NCBI RefSeq assembly: GCF_025950235.1
Contig: NZ_JAPDDT010000007.1
Coordinates: 310,001 to 374,000, forward strand
Source of the DNA: Luteolibacter arcticus
GTDB lineage: Bacteria > Verrucomicrobiota > Verrucomicrobiia > Verrucomicrobiales > Akkermansiaceae
Length of the DNA stretch: 64,000 nt
Reading direction: 5' to 3'
Every line of letters begins with the position of its first letter. The stretch's first letter is position 1. The notes under the pieces were generated by a model, which saw only the letters and a program-made list of their open reading frames with translations, was not told where the DNA came from and did not search any database. The position numbers and the translations under genes were made by a program. Of the stretch, positions 35,026 through 44,600 are shown piece by piece.

Positions 35026-35463
35026 GTCGACTCGGTTTCGGATGGATTGGACCTCCGGAATCTTGACCGATTCCGGCGGTAAAAGTGGCGGGAGCAGATG
35101 CCATGCCAGAGGTGCTCCAGTCAGTTAGGGTGACACGGTGGACGGTCTTCGTGGAGCTGCCGTCCTCTTCGCTAGGTTCGTGGCGAGAGACGTTGGAGCT
35201 GGCAGCGAGCGAATCGTCCTAACAGACATGGCTGTTACTTTTCAATCTTGCCACAGGCTCAGGGTGACTCTAGGTAGCCCCCGGCTGAGTGCCGCCCGCG
35301 TTCTTTTCACTGGACATGATCTTTCAGGTTTCTTAAATAACGCCTGATAGGCAGCGTCCGGTCGCATTAGCATGCGAGCTGCACAATGCCAAAGTCCCGC
35401 CGGATTCAGGCTTCGGTCTCGGTCCGGTGGCGGCTAGCAGCAACCGAACAACCGAATACCAAG
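35026..35463. other. Divergent intergenic region between amtB and the outer-membrane protein gene
   Basis: This 438-nt region must hold promoters in both directions. A/T-rich sequence GTTTCTTAAATAACG near 35330 could be part of the plus-strand promoter. No NikR-type site, clear sigma-54 element or RNA gene was recognised. Confidence 0.5.
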
Positions 35464-36240
35464 ATGCGCAAATACACCAAAACTGTCGGCGCCCTGGCCG
35501 CTGCCTCCGCCCTTGTGGCTGGCTACGCCTCGGCGGGAGACCTCGAAGGCTTCACCGGTGAAGTCCACGTCGGCTATCACTCGATCTACGACTTCCGTTT
35601 CGTGGACCTGGGTAGCGACCTGGTCGAAGCGGGCGTGGACGTCGCCTACGCGCTGAACGAAGACTGGAGCTTCAAGGCCGGTGCCTGGTACGGCAGCGTG
35701 AACGACTCCCAGACGATCGGGGGCAACTTCAACGAACTCGATCTGTATGCCGCCGCCGCCACCTCGCTCGGCCCGGTGAACCTCGAACTCGGCTACATCT
35801 ACTACTACTACCCGGATGCTATCGGTGCGGACACCCAGGAAGTTTACCTTTCGGGTTTCGTTGACATCGTGTGGGGAATCTCCGCCGGTGCCACCTACTT
35901 CTACGACTTCGATTCGAACAACGGTTGGTATCTCCAGCCTGAAATTCGCAAGTCTTTCGAATTCAACGAGTGCCTTGCCCTGAACCTGTCCGCTGGCGTG
36001 GGCGTTGCCGATGGCCTGAACTATCAGGTCGACGCGAACCCGCTCTCCAACGGCTCGCACGACGGCTTCCAAGGCTGGTTCATCAAGGCCGAGCTGCCTT
36101 GGGAATTCCGCGACGGCGTGACCCTCGCTCCCTACGTGAAGTACACCGATGCTGACAGCGACCTCGCTGGCGACATCAACTCTCTCGAAGGTGGCCAAGA
36201 GCACATCATCGCCGGTGTGAAGATTGCGGTCGGCTTCTAA
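35464..36240 (+). CDS. Outer-membrane beta-barrel protein (TorF-like putative porin)
   Basis: The 258-residue product has a signal peptide ending in VAGYASAG and then alternating hydrophobic strands rich in Tyr and Gly (VHVGYHSIYDFRFVDLG; NLELGYIYYYYPDA). It ends in Phe (KIAVGF), as outer-membrane barrels recognised by BAM do. The pattern fits the TorF/DUF family of putative porins. It lies between amtB and the guanidine/urea uptake genes and has its own terminator. A role in letting small nitrogen compounds through the outer membrane is inference. Confidence 0.7.
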   Translation: MRKYTKTVGALAAASALVAGYASAGDLEGFTGEVHVGYHSIYDFRFVDLGSDLVEAGVDVAYALNEDWSFKAGAWYGSVNDSQTIGGNFNELDLYAAAATSLGPVNLELGYIYYYYPDAIGADTQEVYLSGFVDIVWGISAGATYFYDFDSNNGWYLQPEIRKSFEFNECLALNLSAGVGVADGLNYQVDANPLSNGSHDGFQGWFIKAELPWEFRDGVTLAPYVKYTDADSDLAGDINSLEGGQEHIIAGVKIAVGF

Positions 36241-36271
36241 GTCAACCGGGGTTCCTACCCTAAAACACTTC

Positions 36272-36306
36272 GGGCGGCTGCGGAAACGCAGCCGCCCTTT
36301 TTGTTT
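36272..36306 (+). terminator. Rho-independent terminator of the outer-membrane protein gene
   Basis: An 11-bp perfect stem (GGGCGGCTGCG / CGCAGCCGCCC) with a GAAA loop is followed by TTTTTGTTT. It separates the barrel gene from the NikR-controlled cluster. Confidence 0.92.
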
Positions 36307-36342
36307 CCGATGCGGTGCTCTTGGTATGGGCCGTGCTTTTTC

Positions 36343-36374
36343 CGGTATGAACAAACTGCGGTAAATTCATACCG
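36343..36374. promoter_or_regulatory. NikR-type operator in front of the ABC transporter genes
   Basis: CGGTATGAA-N14-TTCATACCG is a perfect 9-bp inverted repeat. Its inner part is GTATGA-N16-TCATAC, exactly the operator described for E. coli NikR. It ends 29 nt before the binding-protein start, a position where a bound repressor would block the promoter or early transcription. Another copy lies at 39702-39729. Confidence 0.8.
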
Positions 36375-36403
36375 CGGGATGTCAGCAACCCCTGACCGAC
36401 ACC

Positions 36404-37384
36404 GTGATGACACCGATGCCCCGCTTCCGATCCGTCCTTGCCGGAGTGCTTGCCCTTTGTGGCGTAGCCCATGCTGAAACGTTGAAAATCGCTTACTCCG
36501 ACTGGCCGGGCTGGATCGCTTGGGAGATCGGCATCCAGAAGGGCTGGTTCAAGGAAGCGGGCGTGGACGTGAAGTTCGAGTGGTTCGACTACGTGCCATC
36601 GATGGACGCCTACGTCGCTGGCAAGGTGGATGCCGTGTGCATGACCAATGGCGACGCGCTGGTGACCGGCGCGACCGGCAAGCCGTCGGTCGGCATTCTC
36701 ATCAATGACTTCTCCAACGGCAACGACATGATCGTCGCCGCGCCCGGGATCGCCTCGATGAAGGATCTGAAGGGCAAGAAGGTGGGCATCGAGGAGGGCT
36801 TCGTGGAGCACCTGCTGCTGCTGACGGGCCTGGAGAAAAACGGCCTCAAGCCCGAGGACGTGACCATCGTCAACACGCCGACCAATGAGACGCCGCAGGT
36901 GCTGGCGTCAAAGGCGGTCGATGCGATCGGGGCGTGGCAGCCGAACTCCGGTCAGGCGCTCAAGGCTCTGCCCGGGTCGAAGCCGGTCTTTACCTCTGCC
37001 GATGCGCCCGGGATCATTTACGACCTGCTCTACGTCTCCGCCGAGAGCCTGGAGAAGAACAAGGACGACTGGGCCAAGGTGGTGAAGGTCTGGTACAAGA
37101 TCGCCGACTACATCAAAGACGAGGACAATCTCGACGATGCCCTCAAGATTCTCTCCGCGCGCGTCAACCTGAAGCCCGAGGAGTACGAGCCGTTCTTCAA
37201 GGGGACCTACATCCTCACGCTCGATGAAGCGCTGAAGCGCTGGGAAAAGGCCGACGGGCTCGGATCGATCTATGGCTCCACGAAGAACGTGAACGCCTTC
37301 AATCTGAAGTACGAGGTCTACAAGGAGAGCCAGGACCCGGAGAAGTATCTCAATCCGTCCCTCACCAAGGCGCTGAAGAAGTAA
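36404..37384 (+). CDS. ABC transporter substrate-binding protein (SsuA/TauA/ThiY type)
   Basis: The 326-residue periplasmic protein has a signal peptide cut after GVAHA, followed by [20 protein letters not shown], the typical opening of NMT1/SsuA-like receptors. Later conserved patches are [15 protein letters not shown] and [18 protein letters not shown] 36404, ATG 36407 and ATG 36416 are all possible starts. It is the first gene of the cluster and follows the perfect NikR-type operator. SsuA-like receptors are frequent next to 'urea carboxylase' genes; here the ligand is probably guanidine, urea or a related compound, which is inference. Confidence 0.88.
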   Translation: MMTPMPRFRSVLAGVLALCGVAHAETLKIAYSDWPGWIAWEIGIQKGWFKEAGVDVKFEWFDYVPSMDAYVAGKVDAVCMTNGDALVTGATGKPSVGILINDFSNGNDMIVAAPGIASMKDLKGKKVGIEEGFVEHLLLLTGLEKNGLKPEDVTIVNTPTNETPQVLASKAVDAIGAWQPNSGQALKALPGSKPVFTSADAPGIIYDLLYVSAESLEKNKDDWAKVVKVWYKIADYIKDEDNLDDALKILSARVNLKPEEYEPFFKGTYILTLDEALKRWEKADGLGSIYGSTKNVNAFNLKYEVYKESQDPEKYLNPSLTKALKK

Positions 37385-37435
37385 GGCCGTGATCCCAGGC
37401 CGGCCGGTATTTTCCGGCCGGCTACTTCTCCGCTC

Positions 37436-38809
37436 ATGGCGTCTTTTCTCAAAGGGTGGTTTGTCGTCCGCCGCGATCTCCCGCGTGGACGGCGGGCCTT
37501 TCTCGCCGCGCTGTCGTTCGTGCTGCCGCTCGCGCTGTGGTGCTTCGTTTCCTACGTCCCGTGGATCTGGCATCCGGACGTGAAGCTGGAGGTGGCTTCG
37601 ACGACCGATCGCATCAGTGCGGTCTTCACCGCGGGGAACCGGCTGAGCAAGGGCTTCTTCCCGAGCTACGTGGAGGCGGTGCGTCTCGATAACGCGGAGG
37701 CGCTCAAGACGGCGCAGGCAAGTGAGCCGGTGCCCGGTGCCCAGCGTGCCAACCGCGTCTTGCTCCGGCAACTCGCCCCGGTCGCTGTCCGCAATGCCTG
37801 GCTCGCCGCCGGATCGGAGCAAGACGACACCGTGATCTATCATCTCTGGCGCGACCTTGCCACCGGGGCGAAGACCGCGACGAATCCGGCGCTCAGCCAG
37901 GAGAACCTCGCCATCGTCCAAGCCAACTGGTCCTCGCTCTCGGCGCTGTCCGCTGACTTCGACTCGAAGAAGCTGCCAGAGGTCCCTCTTCAAAAACTCG
38001 TTCCCCAAGGCATCCCATCGAACCCGGTCTATCTCCCTCCGCCGCATGAGGTGTGGGCCGCTGCGACGAAGGACTTCACCGCCAAGCCGCAGGGGGATGC
38101 TCCGTCGATGTTCGATCGCTACCGGCATTCGCTGAGCATCATCCTCTTCGGATTCTTCTGGTCCTGCGTGATCGGTGTCCCGATCGGAATTATGTGCGGC
38201 GTGTTCGATGTCTTCTCGAAGCTTTTCGAGCCTTTCGTTGATTTCTTTCGCTACATGCCGGCGCCCACCTTCAGCACCTTGCTGGTCGCCGTGCTGTCGG
38301 CGCATGATGCGCCGAAGGTCGCGCTGGTCTTCCTCGGCACGGTCTTCCAGATGATCCTCGTCGTTTCGAAAACGACGCGCTTGTTAGATCCGGCATTGCT
38401 GGAAGCGGCGCAGACGCTCGGTGCGAAGCCGCGCCAGCTCGTCATGAAGGTGGTGCTGCCCGGCATCCTGCCGAACCTCTACAATGACATGCGCATCCTG
38501 CTCGGCTGGGCTTGGACCTGGCTGGTCATTGCCGAACTGGTGGGCGTGAAAAGCGGGCTGACCGGCTTCCTCGACACCCAGGGCACCTTCCGCAACTTCG
38601 ATCGCGTTTTCCCGATCATCATCCTGATCGGTGTCACCGGGTTCGTCACCGACCAAATCCTCGCGTTCTTCCACGGGGTCTTCTTCCCGTGGTCAGGCAA
38701 GTCCGGTCCGGTCTCCCGCGCGGTGGCCAATGCGGTTACCTGGCCGGTGCGCACGATCGTCGCCGGTGCTCGCTTTCGAAGCGCTTCGAAAACCCTTCCG
38801 TCCGCATGA
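37436..38809 (+). CDS. ABC transporter permease with a long extracytoplasmic N-terminal region
   Basis: The 457-residue inner-membrane protein is about 200 residues longer than SsuC/TauC permeases. After one helix (SFVLPLALWCFVSYVPWIW) comes a ~170-residue extracytoplasmic stretch without membrane segments. The usual permease domain starts near residue 225 (SLSIILFGFFWSCVIGVPIG). The EAA loop is LEAAQTLGAKPRQLVMKVVL, which docks on the ATPase. Its stop overlaps the ATPase start (ATGA). The extension might help capture substrate, but no domain was recognised in it. Confidence 0.88.
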   Translation: MASFLKGWFVVRRDLPRGRRAFLAALSFVLPLALWCFVSYVPWIWHPDVKLEVASTTDRISAVFTAGNRLSKGFFPSYVEAVRLDNAEALKTAQASEPVPGAQRANRVLLRQLAPVAVRNAWLAAGSEQDDTVIYHLWRDLATGAKTATNPALSQENLAIVQANWSSLSALSADFDSKKLPEVPLQKLVPQGIPSNPVYLPPPHEVWAAATKDFTAKPQGDAPSMFDRYRHSLSIILFGFFWSCVIGVPIGIMCGVFDVFSKLFEPFVDFFRYMPAPTFSTLLVAVLSAHDAPKVALVFLGTVFQMILVVSKTTRLLDPALLEAAQTLGAKPRQLVMKVVLPGILPNLYNDMRILLGWAWTWLVIAELVGVKSGLTGFLDTQGTFRNFDRVFPIIILIGVTGFVTDQILAFFHGVFFPWSGKSGPVSRAVANAVTWPVRTIVAGARFRSASKTLPSA

Positions 38810-39684
38810 GCCTGCCCGCGCCCGCACCTCCCGTCGTCGCCCGCTTCGAGCGGCTCAAGCAGCGCCCGGTCTCGCTGAGCGTCCGCGGACTTACCAAGCA
38901 CTTCGAGTCGCCACGCGGCACCGTGACCGCGCTGAACAACGTCTCGTTCGATGTTCACAAGCGCGAGTTCATGAGCGTCATCGGGCCGTCCGGTTGCGGG
39001 AAATCAACGCTCGTTCGCATCCTCGCGGGGCTTGAAACCGCGAGCGATGGGGAGATCGTTGTGGAGGGAATCCCGGTTTCCGGGCCTTGTCCCGACCGAG
39101 GGATGGTCTTCCAAGGCTACACGCTCTTCCCGTGGCTGACGGTGAAGCGCAACGTGATGTTCGGCCCGATGATGGCCGGGCGCTCGGCCTTCACCGCGGA
39201 AAGCGAGGCCCGCGAGTGGATCGAGCTCGTCGGTCTCACGAAGTTCGAGAACGCGTATCCTCACCAGCTTTCCGGTGGGATGAAGCAGCGTGTGGCGATT
39301 GCGCGCGCCCTTGCGAACCAGCCGCGAGTGCTGTTCATGGATGAGCCCTTCGGTGCGCTCGACGCGCAGACGCGCTGCAACATGCAGTCCTACTTGTTAG
39401 AGATTTGGAAGAACGTCGATATCACGATTGTCTTCATCACCCACGACCTCGACGAGGCGGTTTTCCTGTCCGATCGCATCCTGGTGCTCGATGCCAATCC
39501 GGGCCGCGTCCGCGAGATCGTGGAAGTGCCGGTGCCGCGTCCGCGATCCTTCGACCAGATTGCCGATCCTGCCTTCCTCGCCACGCGGAAGCATATCGAA
39601 CACCTGATCCATCCGCCCGGAGCCGAGGCGAAGGAGAGTTTCCCGGTGCTGAAGTTCAGCGCCCCTGATCCCGATGTCGTGTGA
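38806..39684 (+). CDS. ABC transporter ATP-binding protein (SsuB/TauB type)
   Basis: The 292-residue ATPase powers the permease encoded just before it. Walker [10 protein letters not shown], signature [15 protein letters not shown], Walker [16 protein letters not shown] and the His switch FITHDLDEA are all present. The ATG at 38806 overlaps the permease stop by 4 bp. The frame is open further upstream inside the permease gene, but that part is an out-of-frame shadow. It ends 17 nt before the second NikR-type operator. Confidence 0.93.
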   Translation: MSLPAPAPPVVARFERLKQRPVSLSVRGLTKHFESPRGTVTALNNVSFDVHKREFMSVIGPSGCGKSTLVRILAGLETASDGEIVVEGIPVSGPCPDRGMVFQGYTLFPWLTVKRNVMFGPMMAGRSAFTAESEAREWIELVGLTKFENAYPHQLSGGMKQRVAIARALANQPRVLFMDEPFGALDAQTRCNMQSYLLEIWKNVDITIVFITHDLDEAVFLSDRILVLDANPGRVREIVEVPVPRPRSFDQIADPAFLATRKHIEHLIHPPGAEAKESFPVLKFSAPDPDVV

Positions 39685-39701
39685 ACGCCCGGCCTTCTAA
39701 A

Positions 39702-39729
39702 GTATGAATTTTTCGAAAGAACTTCACAC
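39702..39729. promoter_or_regulatory. Second NikR-type operator, in front of the regulator and enzyme genes
   Basis: GTATGA-N16-TCACAC keeps the spacing of the operator at 36343 and differs from GTATGA-N16-TCATAC at one base. It lies between the ATPase stop (39684) and the regulator start (39759). The regulator would thus control itself and the downstream enzymes separately from the transporter. Confidence 0.7.
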
Positions 39730-39758
39730 GTGGCGCGGTGCGTGCATTTTCCCGCAGC

Positions 39759-40217
39759 ATGGCGAAGGACGACAGCAGCGATGGCTTGCGGCGGGTGACC
39801 GTGTCGATGGGGGAGGATACTTTCCAGGCGCTCGATCGACTCGTGAACGAGCGCGGATTCGACAGTCGCTCGCAGGCGATCTCCGAGATGATTCATCAGC
39901 AGTCGGCCGAGCACCTCGGGAAAATCGGCACCGAGGTGATGGCCGGCACGCTGACGCTGATCTACGACGAGTCGAAGAGCTCTCTGCTGCGCGACCTTTC
40001 TCGTGTCTGCCGCAGCCACCTCAGCGAGGTCATTTCCTCCCAGCACATCCTTCTGGAAGACGACCACGTGCTGGAGGTGCTGCTCATGCAGGGGCCGGCG
40101 AGGACCTTGCGCGGCATCGCCAACGAACTGGTTACTTGCAAGGGCGTGAAGAGCGCGCATCTCACCCTCACGCCGCACCTGCTGCCGCCGCTTCACGCCG
40201 CCCGCAACGTCCGCTGA
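39759..40217 (+). CDS. NikR-like ribbon-helix-helix regulator with altered metal site
   Basis: The 152-residue protein (ATG 39759; an upstream GTG at 39738 is less likely) has an N-terminal ribbon-helix-helix domain ([19 protein letters not shown], then [14 protein letters not shown]) and a C-terminal ACT-like domain (TLTLIYDE ... VLEVLLMQG ... CKGVKSAHL). Length and layout are those of NikR. The DNA-contact strand RVTVS matches E. coli RVTIT. By hand alignment, of the four E. coli nickel ligands (His76, His87, His89, Cys95) only His87 has a counterpart (His96); the others become Arg, Leu and Val. Nearby Cys84, His87 and His103 could form another site. The effector is therefore uncertain. Confidence 0.82.
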   Translation: MAKDDSSDGLRRVTVSMGEDTFQALDRLVNERGFDSRSQAISEMIHQQSAEHLGKIGTEVMAGTLTLIYDESKSSLLRDLSRVCRSHLSEVISSQHILLEDDHVLEVLLMQGPARTLRGIANELVTCKGVKSAHLTLTPHLLPPLHAARNVR

Positions 40218-40227
40218 TCTTCTTCCC

Positions 40228-40944
40228 ATGAGCCTTTTGTTAGAAAAGACCCTCACCGGTGCGGGCATGTGGTCCGGCGTCGTATCCCGTGGCAAGCGCC
40301 TGCGCCTGACCGACCTCGAAGGCGGCGCGAATGTCGGCATGCTGCTCTACAACGCGCTTGAGCGCCACGAGCGCTACAACATGCCCGATACGCTGAAGGG
40401 CCAGCACATCTTCTTCCTCCGTGCGCCGTATTGCCTGCACTCCGACATGGGCCGGTTGCTTGCCTCGATCACGGCGGATACGGTTGGCTGGCACGATACG
40501 GTGTGCGGTCACTCCGACGCGAAGCGGGTCTTCAAGAAGTATGGTGCCTACGACTACCAGCATGGTCGCAACGATTGGTATCGCAACTCCCGCGACTGCT
40601 TTCTCATCGAACTCGCCAAGTGGGGGCTCGGCAAAAAGGACCTCGTCCCGAATCTCAACTGGTTCAGCAAGGTGGTGGCGGATGAGGCCGGCAAGCTGTC
40701 GTTTGTCTCCGGACATTCGAAAGCCGGTGCCACGGTCGAACTTCGTTTTGAGATCGACACGCTGGTGGTGCTCAATACTTGCCAGCATCCCTTCGATCCC
40801 GATCCCGTCTATCGGACGCATCCGGTGATGCTGGAGATTCTCACCGGTGAAGAGCCTGCTCCCGATGATGCCTCGTTCACCATCCGGCCGGAGAATCTCC
40901 GCGCCTGGGAGAACAATGAAACCTACCACGCCCTGCGCTTCTGA
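40228..40944 (+). CDS. cgdB: DUF1989 protein, probable carboxyguanidine deiminase subunit (long)
   Basis: The 238-residue protein belongs to DUF1989, long annotated as urea carboxylase-associated protein. In Pseudomonas syringae, pairs of such proteins form carboxyguanidine deiminase, which converts carboxyguanidine to allophanate and ammonia. Conserved patches are [33 protein letters not shown] and [14 protein letters not shown]; the Cys/His residues are likely metal ligands. It starts 10 nt after the regulator and is followed 5 nt later by its partner. Which of the two corresponds to CgdA or CgdB is by size order only. Confidence 0.78.
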   Translation: MSLLLEKTLTGAGMWSGVVSRGKRLRLTDLEGGANVGMLLYNALERHERYNMPDTLKGQHIFFLRAPYCLHSDMGRLLASITADTVGWHDTVCGHSDAKRVFKKYGAYDYQHGRNDWYRNSRDCFLIELAKWGLGKKDLVPNLNWFSKVVADEAGKLSFVSGHSKAGATVELRFEIDTLVVLNTCQHPFDPDPVYRTHPVMLEILTGEEPAPDDASFTIRPENLRAWENNETYHALRF

Positions 40945-40949
40945 ACGCC

Positions 40950-41579
40950 ATGACCGAAAGCATCCTCGATCCGGCGACGGCTACCTATCGCCAGGTGATT
41001 CCTGCGGGCGACTGGTGGGTTCATGAGATCAAGCGTGGGCAGACGCTGCGCATCGTGGATCTCGAAGGCAATCAAGCTGCCGACACGCTTTTCTACAGCG
41101 CGGCCGATCCCACCGATCGCTACTCGGCTGATGGCACCATCCAGGCGCAGCAGGCGCTCTACCTGACCACTGGCACCAAGCTGATGAGCACGGAGGGGAA
41201 TGTGTTGTTAGAAATCACCGCCGATACCTGCGGTCGCCACGACACGCTCGGCGGTGCCTGCTCACGCGAGAGCAATACGATGCGCTACGCCCACGACAAG
41301 GAGTGCATGCACGCCTGCCGCGACTCCTTCATCCGCGGCGCGCAGGAGTGGAAGGTCGAGCTCACGAAGCGCGACATCGCCTGCAACATCAACTTCTTCA
41401 TGAACGTGCCGGTCAGCCCGGATGGTGGACTTACCTTCGCCGATGGCATTTCCGCTCCCGGCCGCTACGTCGAGATGAAAGCCGCGATGGATGTCGTGTG
41501 CCTGATTTCGAACTGCCCTCAGCTTAACAACCCTTGCAACGGTTGGAACCCGACGCCGGTGGAGGTGCTGGTGTTCTGA
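40950..41579 (+). CDS. cgdA: DUF1989 protein, probable carboxyguanidine deiminase subunit (short)
   Basis: The 209-residue protein is the second DUF1989 subunit. Family features are [39 protein letters not shown] and the C-terminal [17 protein letters not shown] with Cys and Asn. The Cys and His residues in DTCGRHD, GGACS and NNPC fit metal binding. The two subunits are homologous to each other and are expected to act as a heteromer. Its gene is separated by 59 nt from the carboxylase gene, and a dispersed palindromic repeat fills half of that gap. Confidence 0.78.
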   Translation: MTESILDPATATYRQVIPAGDWWVHEIKRGQTLRIVDLEGNQAADTLFYSAADPTDRYSADGTIQAQQALYLTTGTKLMSTEGNVLLEITADTCGRHDTLGGACSRESNTMRYAHDKECMHACRDSFIRGAQEWKVELTKRDIACNINFFMNVPVSPDGGLTFADGISAPGRYVEMKAAMDVVCLISNCPQLNNPCNGWNPTPVEVLVF

Positions 41580-41609
41580 TTGGAAGGACAGCCGAGAGAT
41601 CCCCTCAGG

Positions 41610-41633
41610 CGGAATGAATTCCGCGCTCCCAGT
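41610..41633 (+). repeat. CGGAATGAATTCCG palindromic repeat directly before the carboxylase start
   Basis: Positions 41610-41633 match 54940-54963 (one difference) and 62016-62039 (identical). The repeat ends 5 nt before ATG 41639, so it occupies the place of the ribosome-binding site. No Shine-Dalgarno sequence is visible there. Confidence 0.8.
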
Positions 41634-41638
41634 TTCCC

Positions 41639-44600
41639 ATGAACATCCTCATCGCCAATCGTGGCGAGATCGCTGCACGGGCGATCCGCACCATTCACAA
41701 GCTCGGACATCGAGCGGTAGCCGTGTATTCCGATCCAGATGCCGGTGCGCCGCATGTGGATCTTGCGGATGAAGCGCATCGCCTTGGTCCAGGGCCGGTG
41801 TTGGAGAGCTATCTTCTCAAGGATTCGCTGATCGCCATCGCGAAGGAGAGCGTTGCCGCTGCGGTTTTCCCGGGCTATGGGCTGCTCAGTGAGAATACCG
41901 ACTTCGCACGCATGTGCGAAGACGCCGGTGTGAAGTGGCTTGGGCCGACGCCGGAGCAGATCATCGCTTTTGGTCTGAAGCATGAGGCCCGGCGCTTGGC
42001 TGGCGAAGCAGGAGTTCCGCTAGTGCCGGGAACGGATCTGTTAGCCAGTGCGGATGTCGCGGTCGCTGCCGCCGAGGAGATCGGCTACCCCGTGATGTTG
42101 AAAAGCACCGCCGGTGGTGGTGGCATCGGCATGAAGGTCTGCCGCGATGCGGATGAACTGGCTAGGGAGTTCGAGAGCGTGGTCCGCGTTAGCGAACGCA
42201 GCTTCGGTTCCGGCGGTGTTTTCATCGAGCGCTTCATCGAGCGCGGTCGTCATGTCGAGGTGCAGATCTTTGGTGACGGGCAGGGAAGGGTGCTGGCGCT
42301 TGGCGAACGCGACTGCTCGGTCCAACGGCGCAACCAGAAGGTCTTTGAAGAGACCCCCGCGCCGGATCTTTCCGATGAGGTGAGAAGCTCCCTCCATGCT
42401 GCCGCGGTGAAGCTTGGCGAAAGCGTGAGCTATCGCTCGGCCGGGACCGTGGAGTTCATCTATGATGCCGACCGCGGCGACTTCTTCTTCCTCGAGGTGA
42501 ACACCCGTCTGCAGGTCGAGCACGGCGTGACGGAGCTCGTCACCGGCATCGACCTCGTCGAGTGGATGATCCGCCTCGCGCTCGACCCCGAGTGGGTGAT
42601 GCCCGCTAGCGCTCCGGCACCGCAGGGGCACGCCGTCCAGGCACGCGTGTACGCGGAGGACCCGAATCACAACTTCCGCCCCAGTGCGGGATTGCTCACC
42701 GAGGCGTCCTTTCCTGAATGGACCCGATGCGACGGGTGGATCGTGGCGGGGACCGAGGTAAGTCCATTTTACGATCCGCTGCTGGCGAAGGTCATGGTTC
42801 ACGGCAGGGATCGCGCTGATGCGGTGGCTTTGCTTTCCAAGGCGCTCGAAGAGACCCGGATCTCCGGTATCGAAACCAATCTCCGCTACCTGCGCCAAGT
42901 CGCGGGGTGGGAGCCCTACTTAGCCGGCGGGGTAGCGATGCGTGATATGGCGAGCTTCGACTACCGGCCGAACACCTTTGACGTGGTGTCCGCAGGTACG
43001 ATGACCACCGTACAAGATTGGCCGGGGCGAACCGGACTGTGGGAGGTTGGCGTGCCGCCTTGCGGGCCTTTTGATTCGCTGTCCTTCCGGCTGGCGAATC
43101 GACTCGTTGGAAATGGGGAAGGTGTTCCTGGGTTGGAGATCACCATGGCAGGGCCGACGCTGCGCTTCAATGCGGCCACCACGGTGGCGATTGCGGGTGC
43201 GCTGGTGCTCGTGCTGAAGAATGGCGAGGCGATGGCGATGCATGCTGCCATCGAAGTCGTGCCCGGCGATACGTTGAAGATCGGGCGAATCGAGGGGCCG
43301 GGCATGCGGTGCTACCTTGCGGTTGCCGGTGGGATTGAATCGCCGGACTATCTTGGAAGTGCCTCAACGTTCACGCTTGGGAAGTTTGGCGGACCGTTCG
43401 GTCGGGCACTGTTGCCTGGGGATGTGCTGGGGATTGGGTGCGCCGATACCGTCGTCGAGGCAAGAGGGGGACGGGAGTGTCCCCCCTCCTTCAGCCACGA
43501 CTGGACGATTGGGGTTCTCTACGGGCCGCATGGTGCTCCGGATTTTTTCCTCGATGAAGACATCGAGACCTTCTTCGCGACGGCGTGGGAGGTTCACTAC
43601 AATTCCGCCCGCACCGGTGTCCGCTTGATCGGGCCCAAGCCGAAGTGGGCCCGCAAGGATGGGGGGGAGGCGGGCCTTCACCCGTCGAATCTCCACGACA
43701 ATGCCTATGCGATCGGTGCTGTGGATTTCACCGGTGACATGCCCGTCATCCTGGGGCCCGACGGGCCGAGCCTTGGTGGCTTCGTTTGCCCGGTTGTGGT
43801 GATCGATGCCGAACTCTGGAAGCTCGGCCAACTCCGGCCCGGCGACAAGGTGCGCTTCATCCCGGTTGATGAATCATGGGCGGCCGAGCAGTCGAAGGCG
43901 GTGGACGCTTTCCTGTCAGGTGAAGCCTCCGCATTGCCGCTGCCATCTGCAATCTCGCATCTTCAATCCCCGATTTTGGAAAGCTTCGGCGAAGGCGACG
44001 ATGCCGTGGTGGTGCGTCGCGCGGGCGATCGCTATTTTCTCGTCGAGTTTGGTCCGCACCATCTTGATCTGAAGCTGCGGTTCAAGGTCCACGTGGTCTA
44101 TGAGTGGCTGAAGGAGCAGGGGATCGCCGGCATCATCGACCTCACGCCGGGAATTCGCTCGCTGCAGGTCCACTTCGACCCCGGCGTTGTTTCTCGTGAC
44201 GAGCTGTGGGGAAAGATCCGTGAAGGGATTCTCGCTCTGCCGCCCTTGGAGCAAATCGAAGTGCCCGCCCGTATCGTCCACCTGCCGTTGAGCTGGGATG
44301 ACCCGAGCACGCGCGAGGCGATCCAGCGCTACATGCAGAGCGTGCGGCCGGATGCCCCATGGTGCCCGAGCAATCTTGAGTTCATCCGTCGCATCAACGG
44401 ACTCGATTCGATTGATGAGGTTTATCGGATCTTCTTCGATGCCTCCTACCTCGTAATGGGACTCGGGGACGTGTATCTCGGTGCGCCCGTTGCGACGCCG
44501 CTCGATCCGCGGCACCGGCTGGTCACCACGAAATACAATCCGGCGCGCACCTGGACGCCGGAGAATGCGGTGGGCATCGGCGGGGCTTACTTGTGCATTT

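Noticed and set aside
33538-35082. 514-codon plus-strand frame antisense to amtB
   Set aside because: Composition is a shadow (Gly/Asp/His-rich) of a clear ammonium transporter on the other strand.
36241-36403. Guanidine (ykkC-type) riboswitch upstream of the transporter genes
   Set aside because: The region contains a terminator for the previous gene and the NikR-type operator. I could not find the conserved CTAGGG or paired ACGR-loop elements of guanidine riboswitches. A covariance-model search would settle it.
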